A stretch of DNA of 64,000 bases from JANNSX01 sp963741525 (GCA_963741525.1 CAVUIW010000027.1:310001-374000); one strand, 5' to 3'; positions 24,755-33,599 are shown, counted from the first letter of the stretch. Program-made: numbers and translations. The notes: a model not told the origin generated them from the sequence alone.

Positions 24755-26488
24755 TCAGACGTCGATCCCGCTCTTCCGGAAGCCTTCGAGCCAGTGATCC
24801 CTATCCGCCTGTCGCGAGCACATTCGCATCCAAACCGTGATGTGGGATTTCAAGTCGTGTCCAGGAGGGCGCTTTCGCTCATAATCCTTGACGGCGGCTC
24901 CCGCCCGGTCGGTCTGTCCCGATTGTGCGTACGCGGCAGCCAAGACCAGATATAGGAATGCAGGGATGTTCTGATAGGTCTCGTAAATTTCGATCACTTT
25001 CTCATAGTTGTGAAGCATATAGTGGCAGTCGCAGAGCGTATCGAGACGCTGATCATCAGAGGCGTAGGGTTCAAGGTGCTCTGACCTGGCGAACCACTCG
25101 AGAGCCTGCTCGGGTTCACCTGTATAGCTCAGTGCGCAACCAAGGACGTAAAGCGCAAACGGGTCATTGGGGTTGAGAGTGGCCGCGCGCTCGGCATATT
25201 TCCGAGCCAACCGGTGATCACCCGCTATGTGATACGTAAATGCCGCATACGCGTTGACTGTCGGATTATTCTCGTCGAGCGAAACGGCCTGCTGTGCGTG
25301 TTTTCGACCACGATCGAGCGTGCTTTCGGGCGGCAATCCCAAAGCGAGGATACCGAATACGCAAGTCATGCCGAGGCCGGCATGCGCCAAGGCATAGTTG
25401 GCATCTGCCTTGACCGCCTTGTCATACCAATCGAGCGCACTCGATAGGCCTTCCGCCAGATGAGTAAACGCCCAACGGCCACGAAGCTCACAGTCGTAAG
25501 CGGTGAGATTGCTAGGTGCCTTTCGCCGGAGATGCTCGACAGCAAAGCGATCTATTCGGCCGGGGATTGCCGCGGAAATAGCGCGCACGAGCTCGTCTTG
25601 GACGGCAAAGATGTCATCCAAGTCACGATCGTAGCGCTCGGCCCAGAGATGATTTCCGGTAGCCGCTTCGATCAACTGGGCAGTCACACGGACCCGATTG
25701 CTCGTCTTGCGGATGCTGCCTTGGACGACGTACTGCGCACCGAGCTCGCGTCCGATCCGCCTGACGTCGGTGGCTTTGTCGCGATACTGAAAGGATGAGT
25801 TTCGAGCGATAACGAACAGCGAGGAAAAGCGGGACAATTCCGTGATGATGTCCTCGGTGATACCATCGCTGAAGTATTGTTGCTCCTGATCGTTGCTCAA
25901 ATTGTCGAATGGGAGCACGGCGATCGAATGCTTCCTGGAGGCGGTCCCGGCCGGCGGTGGGCCCGCTTCCCCAGGTCCCGTTCTCACCCGGTATGCCCGC
26001 ACCGGCCGATCGATGTTCTTGAGCGTCTGCTCGCCCATATCCTCCAGGGCGCAGTCGACTTTGCCGCGGACCTCCTCCTGAACCTTGCCCGAGATGCAAA
26101 TGCCACCCGGCTCGGCCATCGCCTCGAGTCGCGCCGCGATGTTTACGCCATCGCCGAATATATCAGTACCCTCGCCAACGACTTCGCCGAGGTTGATGCC
26201 GATACGCAAGCTGATCTGGCGTTCCTCGGGCAGGCCGCCGTTCGCATCGGCCATTGCCTGCCGCAGGGCGAGCGCGCAGCGCAGCGCATTGACGGCACTG
26301 GGAAACTCCACCAACACGCCATCGCCCATGAATTTGACGATCCGCCCGCCGGTTTCGCGAACCAACGGTTCGACGACCCCCTTCCGTCTCTCCCTCAGCG
26401 CCGCGAGAGTTCCTGCCTCGTCTGCCTCCATGAGGCGCGAGTAGCCGACGACATCGGCGACAAGAATCGCGGCGAGGCGACGGTTCAC
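24755..26488 (-). CDS. Class III adenylate/guanylate cyclase with FlgO/TolB-like and TPR domains
   Basis: A 577-residue protein. Residues 1-170 form the cyclase domain with metal Asp in ILVADVVGYSRLM and KFMGDGVLVEF, and INLGEVVGEGTDIFGDGVNIAARLE. Residues about 190-330 match the TolB N-terminal/FlgO-like segment (IAVLPFDNLSNDQEQQYFSDGITEDIITELSR). The remainder is TPR helices. This architecture is expanded in Hyphomicrobiales. It has no membrane helix. Target and signal are unknown. No partner gene is adjacent. Confidence 0.9.
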   Translation of the reverse strand: MNRRLAAILVADVVGYSRLMEADEAGTLAALRERRKGVVEPLVRETGGRIVKFMGDGVLVEFPSAVNALRCALALRQAMADANGGLPEERQISLRIGINLGEVVGEGTDIFGDGVNIAARLEAMAEPGGICISGKVQEEVRGKVDCALEDMGEQTLKNIDRPVRAYRVRTGPGEAGPPPAGTASRKHSIAVLPFDNLSNDQEQQYFSDGITEDIITELSRFSSLFVIARNSSFQYRDKATDVRRIGRELGAQYVVQGSIRKTSNRVRVTAQLIEAATGNHLWAERYDRDLDDIFAVQDELVRAISAAIPGRIDRFAVEHLRRKAPSNLTAYDCELRGRWAFTHLAEGLSSALDWYDKAVKADANYALAHAGLGMTCVFGILALGLPPESTLDRGRKHAQQAVSLDENNPTVNAYAAFTYHIAGDHRLARKYAERAATLNPNDPFALYVLGCALSYTGEPEQALEWFARSEHLEPYASDDQRLDTLCDCHYMLHNYEKVIEIYETYQNIPAFLYLVLAAAYAQSGQTDRAGAAVKDYERKRPPGHDLKSHITVWMRMCSRQADRDHWLEGFRKSGIDV

Positions 26489-26571
26489 GGTAGACTCTCC
26501 AGTAGGAGCGGGAGATTATCGGTCATTCCTCATCGAAGCTCCAGCGATAAGAACACTCGCGATTCCGGTTG

Positions 26572-27415
26572 TTAACTCTCAGCCGACAAGCGTTCAGAAC
26601 CGCCCTCCCCCTCCCCACCCGACAACACCCGCCGCACCATCTGCCGCGTGTTGTCGAAGATATCCGGCCGGTCGAGGTCTTGTGGCGCACGGATGATCGC
26701 GACGTCGCTGAGCTCAGGGCTCGCCTGCCGCGCGTTGTGATCGAGAATGCGGCGGCGGAGCGCCTCGGCTGGCAAAGCCGCGCGCCGCTCGACGCAGAAA
26801 TTGATCCACACGCCGTCCTCGATCGACCAGATCCGAAGGCGAGGCCTTCGCGATCTCGTGCGGCCCGAGCCCGGTCTCCTCGAACACCTCCCGCTCGGCG
26901 CCCGCGACCACATCGGCCCCGCGGACGGGATCGATGTCGCGCTCGTCGAGGACGCCAGAGAACAGGTAAGTGCGACCGACATTCGTTGTTCCCTTGGCCG
27001 CGGTGCCCAGCAGTACGGCGCCATCCGCCGACCAGAGCACACAGGCGACACCGACCGCGCGGACGCTGCGGTCGGGATGGCCCAGCGCCCGCCAATGAAT
27101 GAAGCTCTTGAAGTCGCTGGCGAGGAGCTCGCCGCGATAAACGCCGCCCGCGTCCCGGCCTGTCGTCAGCATATGGACAGCACCGTTGAAATAGGCCGGG
27201 TTAAGCGCCCGGGCCTGCTGCCAGTGCGCCTCGATCGCGGCGCCACGCGTCACCGCATAGGTCCACGCGCGGGGCGCGAGGAAAAGCTCCACGGCATTGT
27301 GGCGGCCGAGCGCTACGATTTGGGGCATCGGATGTCGCTGCTCTTCGGCGCGGATCGGATCAATGTGCTCGATTAAGGGATTTAATGGCGTCTCTTCAAG
27401 GAGTTCGCGTCGCAA
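26572..27415 (-). CDS. NUDIX hydrolase, frame interrupted near 26,840
   Basis: The first frame carries AVGVACVLWSADGAVLLGTAAKG and the Nudix box GAEREVFEETGLGP. It then runs out of frame, and the matching continuation RIWSIEDGVWINFCVERRAALPAEALRRRILDHNARQ...MVRRVLSGGEGEGGSERLSAES is in the next frame. One extra T in CCTTCGG near 26,838 would explain it. NUDIX enzymes cleave nucleoside-diphosphate-linked compounds; substrate unknown. The start is uncertain (a TTG at 27415 or Met at 27328). Confidence 0.7.
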
Positions 27416-27542
27416 CGGGGAACGTGAAGATTGTTACGTAGTGTGTCGCGCATTGTTACCGGTTTGCCGCATTTCCGACTTATGACTGAACGGATCGCGA
27501 CACGATCGGAAGGCTTTCTAACAACCGAAGCGCGCTGCTTCG

Positions 27543-27718
27543 TGAGGCCTCCCACCGGGTGCACAAGACACCCTAGGGACCAAGCCCCGAGGCAGCAAGG
27601 TGAAACGAACGGCGGGAAGGCAAGAGCGCCACCGCCGGCGAGACGTGGGGATTGGGCGTCCCGCAGCCAACGCCTAGTCCTCCGAGCGGCGGGGTTCCCC
27701 GCTACCCCGCCGCTCTTT
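27543..27718 (+). ncRNA. Candidate structured RNA ending in an intrinsic terminator
   Basis: No coding frame is convincing in this stretch, yet several helices fit: CCCAC 27551/GTGGG 27645, GGGTG 27557/CACCC 27569, CGGCGG 27610/CCGCCG 27632, GGCGT 27655/ACGCC 27670, then an 11-bp terminator stem at 27684-27715 followed by TTT. The length and multi-branched layout suit a small RNA. It lacks the SRP (GGAAGGAAGCA), RNase P and tmRNA signatures; a 6S-like RNA cannot be excluded. Confidence 0.4.
27684..27718 (+). terminator. Strong intrinsic terminator
   Basis: GAGCGGCGGGG pairs perfectly with CCCCGCCGCTC across a 10-base loop and is followed by TTT. No protein gene on the plus strand ends here, which implies a non-coding transcript upstream. 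Confidence 0.7.
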
Positions 27719-27825
27719 CAAGCTTCCGGTTCGATTGGACAATCCGAAGTGCCACAGCTCCGCCCTCGCGGAGACCGCATGGATGTCCGCGAACCGGGGG
27801 GAAACCTGAAAAAAAGGAGACGATC

Positions 27826-28074
27826 ATGAGCATCATCAGAACTGTCGCCCTCGCCGCGGTCCTATCGGCCGGCGCTATACTGCCGGCCTTCGCCGACTGC
27901 GCCGCCGACCTGGGGGCCATCGACGAGGCGATGACCAAGGCGACGCTCACGGACGAGCAGAAGACGCAGGCGGACGGTTGGAAGACGACCGCGGCCGAAG
28001 CCTGCACCGCCGGCAAGGCCGACGAGGCCGCCGCTCCGATCGGCGAGCTCAAGAAGATGCTGGGTCTCTCGTAG
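27826..28074 (+). CDS. Small secreted hypothetical protein
   Basis: An 82-residue protein with signal peptide (MSIIRTVALAAVLSAGAILPAFA) and a mature 59-residue helical domain with Cys near each end (DCAADL, EACTAG). ATG 27826 is preceded by GGAG at seven bases. A terminator follows at 28159. No family is recognised; similar short periplasmic proteins are common in this order. Confidence 0.75.
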   Translation: MSIIRTVALAAVLSAGAILPAFADCAADLGAIDEAMTKATLTDEQKTQADGWKTTAAEACTAGKADEAAAPIGELKKMLGLS

Positions 28075-28080
28075 CTGAGT

Positions 28081-28129
28081 GAGCACGGTCTTGCGTCGAA
28101 CCGGTATCCGCTTCGCCTGAACGTGCTCC
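28081..28129. repeat. Palindromic repeat family B, copy 1
   Basis: GAGCACGGTC...GAACGTGCTC arms around an AACCGGTATCCGCTTCGCC core, directly after the small secreted gene. Four more copies are at 28202, 29596, 29655 and 29713. Confidence 0.7.
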
Positions 28130-28158
28130 AGGGAATCTCCCTCCCCTGAGACCTATCG

Positions 28159-28189
28159 CAAGGGGCGTCCTTCGGGGCGCCCCTTGTTT
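28159..28189 (+). terminator. Intrinsic terminator after the small secreted protein
   Basis: CAAGGGGCG pairs with CGCCCCTTG, followed by TTT. It is 85 bases downstream of the stop at 28074. Confidence 0.7.
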
Positions 28190-28201
28190 CGATTTTCAGT
28201 T

Positions 28202-28251
28202 GGCGCACGTTCTTAGGGCGAACCGGTTCCCACTTCGCCTGAACGTGCGCC
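28202..28251. repeat. Palindromic repeat family B, copy 2
   Basis: GGCGCACGTTC pairs with GAACGTGCGCC, with inner GGCGAA/TTCGCC. It abuts a family C element, giving a composite mosaic of about 150 bases. Confidence 0.8.
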
Positions 28252-28253
28252 AG

Positions 28254-28355
28254 ATGTGCTTCCGGAAAAGCGCGAGGCGGTTTTCCGAAAAGAAGCACGA
28301 CAAACCAAGGAGTTAGGGTGTTGACGTGATTCAACGAGAAACGGAAACACCCTAG
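28254..28355. repeat. Mosaic palindromic repeat family C, copy 2, overlapping a stop codon
   Basis: Nearly identical to copy 1 at 13628-13731 over about 100 bases. Its terminal CACCCTAG supplies the TAG stop (28352-28354) of the DUF2848-like gene on the minus strand. Confidence 0.85.
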
Positions 28356-29005
28356 CTCCGCTTCAAGCGGAACCGATGCACGAGTTTGTGCGCCCCGCCC
28401 TCCAGACCAAGCTCGACCTCGGTGAAGCCGGCCTTCGGCGCCTCCACATAGGGCATCGATCCCGAATAGACGCAAACGATGCCGCCGGATTTCGATCGCG
28501 CCGGCGCGGCGAGATCGAGCAGCTTCTCGGGCTCCATCATCCGGGCGACGCTGCCCTCCTGCACGAGGCGGCCATCGAACGTCATCCAAAGCTTGAAGCT
28601 GTCCCAGTCCTTGCGGACATCGGCGAGGCGAAGCGCCGTTTTGCCGATGGGTGTCGCCGACAAATTCTTCGATCCCTCGATGTCGGTCTGCTCGAGCACC
28701 TCGTCGAAAAGATCAACGCCCGGCGTGATCAACAGGCCTGCTGGCGTGTCGATGACGACGAACTCGACCTCGCCCATCAGCGGCCGGCCTTGCGTGTCGA
28801 GGTGAGCGTCTTGCGTGAGTGTCGCCGTGACGCCGCGATAGCAGACTGGAATCGTGTCCGGCACCACGACACCTTTCTCCTTGAGCTCGAGGCGGTGATG
28901 CTCGGCGGCGGCGGGATCGCGGCTCGCGAAACCGGCAAATACCAGCACCTCCGGCACAATCGAAACCGCGCCCTTGCCCCCAACGTCGAACGTCAACGAT
29001 TGCAT
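28352..29005 (-). CDS. DUF2848-like protein
   Basis: A 217-residue soluble protein. VLVFAGFASRDPAAAEHHRLELKEKGVVVPDTIPVCYRG followed by LTQDAHL, GEVEFVVIDTPAGLLITPGVDLFDEVLE, and LRLADVRKDWDSFKLWM match the pattern I know for DUF2848, a group related to fumarylacetoacetate hydrolase-like enzymes. No catalytic role is established. The stop codon lies in repeat C. It precedes a CoA-binding protein gene on the same strand. Confidence 0.65.
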   Translation of the reverse strand: MQSLTFDVGGKGAVSIVPEVLVFAGFASRDPAAAEHHRLELKEKGVVVPDTIPVCYRGVTATLTQDAHLDTQGRPLMGEVEFVVIDTPAGLLITPGVDLFDEVLEQTDIEGSKNLSATPIGKTALRLADVRKDWDSFKLWMTFDGRLVQEGSVARMMEPEKLLDLAAPARSKSGGIVCVYSGSMPYVEAPKAGFTEVELGLEGGAHKLVHRFRLKRS

Positions 29006-29024
29006 GACCTCTCCTTAACTCTTC

Positions 29025-29534
29025 TCACCAATCGCGAGAACTCTGACCCTTCGGCCCGAGCACCATCCGCTTGCTCGACAGCGTTCCGGAATTGACACCG
29101 GCCCAGCCGATCTCGCCGGAGAGCCGGCCGTACTCGATTTTCGGGCAGCGGTTCATGACGACCTCGAGCCCGGCGGATTCCGCCAGCGCCGCCGCCTCGT
29201 CGTTCCTGACCGAGAGCTGCATCCATACGACCTTGGCGCCGATGGCGATCGCATCTTTCGTGATTTCCAACGCGGCCTCCGAGCCCCGGAAGATATCGAC
29301 CATGTCGACTGGCTCGGGAATGTCCTTGAGGGTCGCATAGACTTTCGCACCCAGGATGTCCTTGCCCGCAAGCCCAGGATTGACGGGAAAGACCGTGTAG
29401 CCCTTGGCGATGAGATATTTCAACACGAAGTAAGACGGCCGCACGATGTTGCTTGACGCGCCGACAAGCGCCACCGTGCGCACCTTGTTGAGGATGGCCC
29501 GGATATAGTTCTCGGAATAGCTATCGTGGTTCAT
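29025..29534 (-). CDS. CoA-binding domain protein (YccU-like)
   Basis: A 169-residue Rossmann-fold protein. VRTVALVGASSNIVRPSYFVLKYLIAKGYTVFPVNPG is the CoA-binding motif of the YccU group and of succinyl-CoA synthetase alpha. DMVDIFRGSEAALEITKDAIAIGAKVVWMQLSVRNDEAA and VMNRCPKIEYGRL complete the family. Biochemical role is unknown. It lies 19 bases upstream of the DUF2848-like start and is probably cotranscribed. Confidence 0.9.
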   Translation of the reverse strand: MNHDSYSENYIRAILNKVRTVALVGASSNIVRPSYFVLKYLIAKGYTVFPVNPGLAGKDILGAKVYATLKDIPEPVDMVDIFRGSEAALEITKDAIAIGAKVVWMQLSVRNDEAAALAESAGLEVVMNRCPKIEYGRLSGEIGWAGVNSGTLSSKRMVLGPKGQSSRDW

Positions 29535-29540
29535 GAGATC

Positions 29541-29583
29541 CTAGAGCGGGTTCGCTTCGAGCGGCATCAAGAACCCGCTCTAG
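29541..29583. repeat. 13-bp perfect palindrome CTAGAGCGGGTTC
   Basis: CTAGAGCGGGTTC and its exact complement GAACCCGCTCTAG, 17-base loop, followed by CTTTTTGG on the plus strand. It adjoins the family B tandem array and may be a further element of the mosaic. Confidence 0.7.
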
Positions 29584-29595
29584 CTTTTTGGTCTT

Positions 29596-29760
29596 GAGCA
29601 CGTTCTGCGGCGAACCGGTTCCCACTTCGCCTGAACGTGCCGAGTCTTGGCTTGGCGCACGTTCTACGGCGAACCGGTTCCCACTTCGCCTGAACGTGCC
29701 GAGTCTTGGCTTGGCGCACGTTCTACGGCGAACCGGTTCCCACTTCGCCTGAACGTGCTC
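29596..29760. repeat. Tandem array of three family B palindromes, 59-base period
   Basis: Each copy has GCACGTTCT.CGGCGAACCGGT then TCCCACTTCGCCTGAACGTGC. The copies end at 29640, 29699 and 29758, an exact 59-base period. The spacers (CGAGTCTTGGCTTGG) are identical between copies 2 and 3, so the array arose by recent duplication of a unit. It is not a CRISPR array: no unique spacers. Confidence 0.9.
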
Positions 29761-30190
29761 TGGGCGGCAGCTGCATGCGGCCTGCCGCATCGAGCGGAAA
29801 GCCTGGGTTGTAGGCCACCTCCCAGAGATGGCCATCGGGATCGGCAAAGTAGCCCGAATAGCCGCCCCAGAACACCTTCTGCGCAGGCTTGATCAGCGTT
29901 GCGCCTGACGCAACGGCATGAGCGAGAACCGCGTCGACCTCCGCTTCGTTGCGCGTGTTGTGGGCGAGCGAGACGCCGCGAAATCCCTTGCCATCGTCGG
30001 GAACGCCCGCATCCTCGGCGAGCGGCTTGCGTCCGAAAAGCCCGAGCACCACGCCGCCTGCCTCGTAGAAGCCGACATGCTCACTCTCGAAACCGCAGGG
30101 TTTGAAACCCAGCGCCTCGTAGAACGCCTTCGCGCGTGCCACATCGGCGACGCCCAGCGTCACCAGCGTCAACCGCGGCTCCATCGCCAT
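29723..30190 (-). CDS. VOC family (glyoxalase/bleomycin-resistance fold) protein
   Basis: About 155 residues. LTLVTLGVADVARAKAFYEALGFKP, VGFYEAGGVVLGLFGR, GVSLAHNTRNEAEVDAVLAHAVASGATLIKPAQ, and GYFADPDGHLWEVAYNPGF show the paired beta-alpha-beta-beta-beta modules with a C-terminal metal Glu. The last residues (RARSGEVGTGSP) are encoded by repeat B, so the native C-terminus was probably shorter. ATG 30190 lies one base after the upstream enoyl-CoA hydratase stop. Confidence 0.9.
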   Translation of the reverse strand: MAMEPRLTLVTLGVADVARAKAFYEALGFKPCGFESEHVGFYEAGGVVLGLFGRKPLAEDAGVPDDGKGFRGVSLAHNTRNEAEVDAVLAHAVASGATLIKPAQKVFWGGYSGYFADPDGHLWEVAYNPGFPLDAAGRMQLPPRARSGEVGTGSP

Positions 30191-30191
30191 A

Positions 30192-31028
30192 TCAAACACC
30201 CGGCCACTTCGGCTCGCGCTTGCCGAGGAAGGCGCCGATCCCCTCCACCGCGTCCGCCATCAGCATGTTGTGCACCATGACCTCGGCTGTGTAGCCGTAG
30301 GCCTGGGCGACGCCGAGCTCGGTCTGGGCGTAGAAGGCCTCCTTGCCGATCTCGACGGCAACGGCTGAGCGGGACGCGATGCGGTTCGCCAGCGCCATGG
30401 CCTCCTCGAAAACCTGGTCGGCGGCGACCACGCGATTGACGAGCCCGTAGGCAGCCGCCTCGGCTGCCGCGATCATCTCGCCGGTCAGCAGCATCTCCAT
30501 GGCGATCTTGCGCGGCACGTTGCGGGAGAGCGCCACCATCGGCGTCGAGCAGAAGAGGCCGATATTGACGCCCGGCGTGCAGAATTTCGCCGTATCGGCG
30601 GCGACCGCCAGATCGCAGGTGGCAACCAGCTGGCAACCGGCGGCGGTCGCCGTTCCATGCACGGCGGCGATCACCGGCTTCGGGCATTTCATGATCGCCT
30701 GCATGAGCGTCGAGCACTGGCTCATGATCTTCTCATAGAACGCACGGCCGCCGTCGCCATCCTTGCGATGGGCCGTCAGCTCCTTGAGGTCATGGCCCGC
30801 ACAGAACACCGGCCCGTTGGCGGCCAGCACGATGGCGCGGACATCGAGATGCGCCGTCAGGCGGACGAGCGCGTGCTGGAGGGCGGTCATCAGCGCCTCG
30901 TCGAGGCAATTGCGCTGTTCCGGCCGGTTGAGACGCAGGATGGCGACCGGGCCCTTGCGCTCGCGCAGGAGCACGGGCGGACCGGCGTCCTCGGCGGCGG
31001 AAGTTTCTTGAGTTGCCGTCTCGCTCAT
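30192..31028 (-). CDS. Enoyl-CoA hydratase/isomerase family protein
   Basis: A 278-residue crotonase-fold protein. Oxyanion-hole segments FCAGHDLKEL and HGTATAAGCQLVATCDLAVAA are present, followed by FCTPGVNIGLFCSTPMVALSRNV and TGEMIAAAEAAAYGLVNRVVAAD. The usual catalytic Glu position near IGLF is not clear, so isomerase or hydrolase activity is possible. ATG 31028 has AGGAGG five bases upstream. Coupled to the VOC gene downstream. Confidence 0.9.
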   Translation of the reverse strand: MSETATQETSAAEDAGPPVLLRERKGPVAILRLNRPEQRNCLDEALMTALQHALVRLTAHLDVRAIVLAANGPVFCAGHDLKELTAHRKDGDGGRAFYEKIMSQCSTLMQAIMKCPKPVIAAVHGTATAAGCQLVATCDLAVAADTAKFCTPGVNIGLFCSTPMVALSRNVPRKIAMEMLLTGEMIAAAEAAAYGLVNRVVAADQVFEEAMALANRIASRSAVAVEIGKEAFYAQTELGVAQAYGYTAEVMVHNMLMADAVEGIGAFLGKREPKWPGV

Positions 31029-31102
31029 GGGCGCCTCCTGGTCCGGCACTTCCGGCTGGACGCCGAGGCTACACCGAATCGGGGTCGGATGCCGAGACCG
31101 AG

Positions 31103-31631
31103 TTAGGGCCCGATGTCGCTTTCCATCAGCTCGCGCATATCAGCCTCATGCGCCTTCATCAGCTCGACGTTCTCGGGCAGCGCCTGGGGCGGGGGGGCGG
31201 CGAGGTCCAGCTCGATGAGGGCGATCGCCTCCTTTTTGGCCTCGTCCGCCAGCTCCTTGTCGGCTGTGATGGCCGCGATCTCGTCTGCGGCCGCCTTCTT
31301 GCGGTGCTCGCTCGTCCAGTCGACGACGGCGAAGGCCGTAACCGCACTTTCGAACGCCTTGCCATAGGCATCCCCATCGGCGAAGCCATGCTTCTTGGCG
31401 ATTCCGTCGAGCTCGGCATCGAGCTCGGTTGATTTCGGCATTCTCGGCGGCAGCACCAGAGGCCGCTGGGTCGAGCGCCTGCATCTCCTTGGTCGCTGCG
31501 ATCATGGCCTTCACCGTCTCCTCGGTGAGCTTGATCTCGTCCGCGGGTGGATCGTCCTGGGCAATGGCCGGCATGGCGCCGGCGGACCAAATGGCGACGA
31601 GCGCCACGAGCATCAATCTGAAGTGCCGCAT
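31103..31631 (-). CDS. Secreted hypothetical protein, frame interrupted near 31,440
   Basis: The N-terminal frame has a signal peptide (MRHFRLMLVALVAIWSAGAMPAIA) and EIKLTEETVKAMIAATKEMQAL. The matching helical C-terminal part (ELDAELDGIAKKHGFADGDAYGKAFESAVTAFAVVDWTSEHRKKAAADEIAAITADKEL) is in another frame starting near 31,440. A single-base change in AATGCCGAAATCAACC would join them. ATG 31631 has GGAG six bases upstream. No family recognised. Confidence 0.6.
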
Positions 31632-31719
31632 ATCCTGCTCCCCGCGCTGCCGCGCGACTGCCATTCCAACCTGCCCCATCGCTTGCGCCCGGACTATGGC
31701 GGATTGTGGCCCGTTTTGG

Positions 31720-33504
31720 TCACCCGGAGCCTTCTCCTCCCCCCTCCCGCTTCCGCTGCACCGCTCCCTCCTTCAGCTCCGCCCGGAACTCGTCGCGGCG
31801 CTCGTGGATCGAGGCGATGACGGGGCCCATGGGCTGGCCGAGGGCGACGAGGGCGGCTTCCGAGAGCTGCAGGCTCGCCTCGATGGTTTCCGGCACCGCG
31901 TCGCTGACGCCAAGCGCATAGAGGCTGCGGGCGTGCGAGGCGTCGCGGGCCCGCGAGACGACGGTGACGTCCGGCCGGAGCCGGAGCACCGCCTCGACGG
32001 TCGCGTCGATCTCGGCCTCGGCGTTGACGGTCACGATGACGGCCTTGACCTCCCTAATGCCACTGCGCTCGAGCAGCAGCGGATTGCGGGCATCGCCGTA
32101 GTATACTTTCTTGCCCGTGCGCCGCCACCGGCTGACCGAAGGCACATGGCTGTCGATCGCCACGTAGCTGATGCCGTGCCGGGTGAGCATGTCGGCGACG
32201 AGCTGGCCGACGCGGCCGAAGCCGACGACGAGCGCCTCGGCCGGCGCGTGGCCGGGCTCGACGGCGAGGCTCTCCGGGTCGATCGCCTGCCGCTTGCGGG
32301 CGCGCCCGGCGAGCCGGTCCGCGAGCTTGCCGATGAGCGGCAGCGCGATCATGCCGAGCGTCACGACGGCGACGAGATCGCCATACCCGCCGGCTCCAAT
32401 CAGCCCTCCCGCGAGCATCAGACCGAGGAGCACAACGGCGAACTCGCCGGCGGGCGCCAGCAGCAGCGAGGATTCGAGAGCCGCTGCGTGCGAAGCCTTG
32501 AAGACCCTTGCGAGGCCGTAGGTCACGACGGTCTTGATGGCGATGATCGCAACAACCGCAAGCAGGATCGGCATGGGGTTCGAGGCAATCCGCCCGATGT
32601 CGAGCCCCATGCCGACGGTGAAGAAGAAGATGCCGAGCAGGATGCCCTTGAAGGGCTCGATGATGGCCTCGATGGCACGGCGATATTCCGTTTCCGCAAG
32701 GAGCAGGCCGGCGGCGAACGCCCCGACCGCCATCGACATGCCGGCGGAAGCCGTGGCGATGCCGCTCAAGGCAACGACCAGGAGGGTCGCGGCCATCAGC
32801 AGATCGGCGCTGCCGGTGTCGGCGACGAGGTGGAAGAGCGGCCGCAAGACGAGCCGGCCGACGGCGAGCACCAGCGTCAGCACGATCACCGCTTCGACGA
32901 GGGCGAGCGCCACGATCCCCGCCATCGATCCGTCGCCTTGCGACGTTAGCGCGCCGATGACGAGGATCAGCGGCACCACCGCCAGATCCTGGAGGATGAG
33001 CGCGGCGAAACTGATACGGCCCGCCTCGCTGGCGAGCCGGCCGCTCGACGACATCAACTCGACGACGATGGCGGTCGATGAGAGCGCGAGCGCCGCGCCG
33101 ATCAGCAAGGCAACCTGGGGCTCGACGCCGAAGACATAGAGCCCTGCACCGAGCGCCGCGGCGGTGATCAGCACCTGGAAAGTACCCAGGCCAAAGACCA
33201 GCCGCCGCATCGTCAGTATGCGCGCGAGCGATAGCTCGAGGCCAATGGCAAAAAGCAGGAAGACGACGCCGAGCTCGGCGAAGAAGGCCAAATCCTTGAC
33301 ATCGCGGATGGTGACGACCTTGAGCCAGGGCAAGGCATCGCTCAGCGCGCCAAGACCATATGGGCCGAGACAGGCGCCAGCCGCCAGGAAGCCGATGATC
33401 GGGCTGACCTTGATGCGGTGCATGAGCGGCACGACGACGCCAGCCGTCGCAAGCACGATCAGCGCGTCCTTGAAGTTGGCGATCTCGGGCGCTCCGCCGG
33501 CCAC
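31720..33504 (-). CDS. Cation:proton antiporter with RCK domain (KefB/KefC-like)
   Basis: A 594-residue CPA2 protein. About 12 membrane helices occupy residues 10-390, with GFLAAGACLGPYGLG, FLLFAIGLELSLARI, ALSSTAIVVELMSSSGRLASEAGRISFAALILQDLAVVPL, and the MGLDIGRI region. The C-terminal RCK_N domain begins ALVVGFGRVGQLVADML (GxGxxG nucleotide site). The family exports potassium or other cations in exchange for protons. No KefG/KefF-like ancillary gene is adjacent. It is divergent from rplM. Confidence 0.93.
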   Translation of the reverse strand: MAGGAPEIANFKDALIVLATAGVVVPLMHRIKVSPIIGFLAAGACLGPYGLGALSDALPWLKVVTIRDVKDLAFFAELGVVFLLFAIGLELSLARILTMRRLVFGLGTFQVLITAAALGAGLYVFGVEPQVALLIGAALALSSTAIVVELMSSSGRLASEAGRISFAALILQDLAVVPLILVIGALTSQGDGSMAGIVALALVEAVIVLTLVLAVGRLVLRPLFHLVADTGSADLLMAATLLVVALSGIATASAGMSMAVGAFAAGLLLAETEYRRAIEAIIEPFKGILLGIFFFTVGMGLDIGRIASNPMPILLAVVAIIAIKTVVTYGLARVFKASHAAALESSLLLAPAGEFAVVLLGLMLAGGLIGAGGYGDLVAVVTLGMIALPLIGKLADRLAGRARKRQAIDPESLAVEPGHAPAEALVVGFGRVGQLVADMLTRHGISYVAIDSHVPSVSRWRRTGKKVYYGDARNPLLLERSGIREVKAVIVTVNAEAEIDATVEAVLRLRPDVTVVSRARDASHARSLYALGVSDAVPETIEASLQLSEAALVALGQPMGPVIASIHERRDEFRAELKEGAVQRKREGGGEGSG

Positions 33505-33599
33505 GGCTTTCCTCCAGGTTCGATGTCAGTTTGCCTGCGTTCGTGCATGCGCGAAAGCAAATCACCGACGCGAGGCAGGTTTCGGGTCGCGCTGTTGTT

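Noticed and set aside
27543..27718. Firm assignment as 6S RNA, SRP RNA or tmRNA
   Set aside because: No diagnostic motif of these RNAs was found; I keep it as an unassigned candidate.
29596..29760. A CRISPR array
   Set aside because: The spacers between repeats 2 and 3 are identical, the unit is palindromic throughout, and there are no cas genes.
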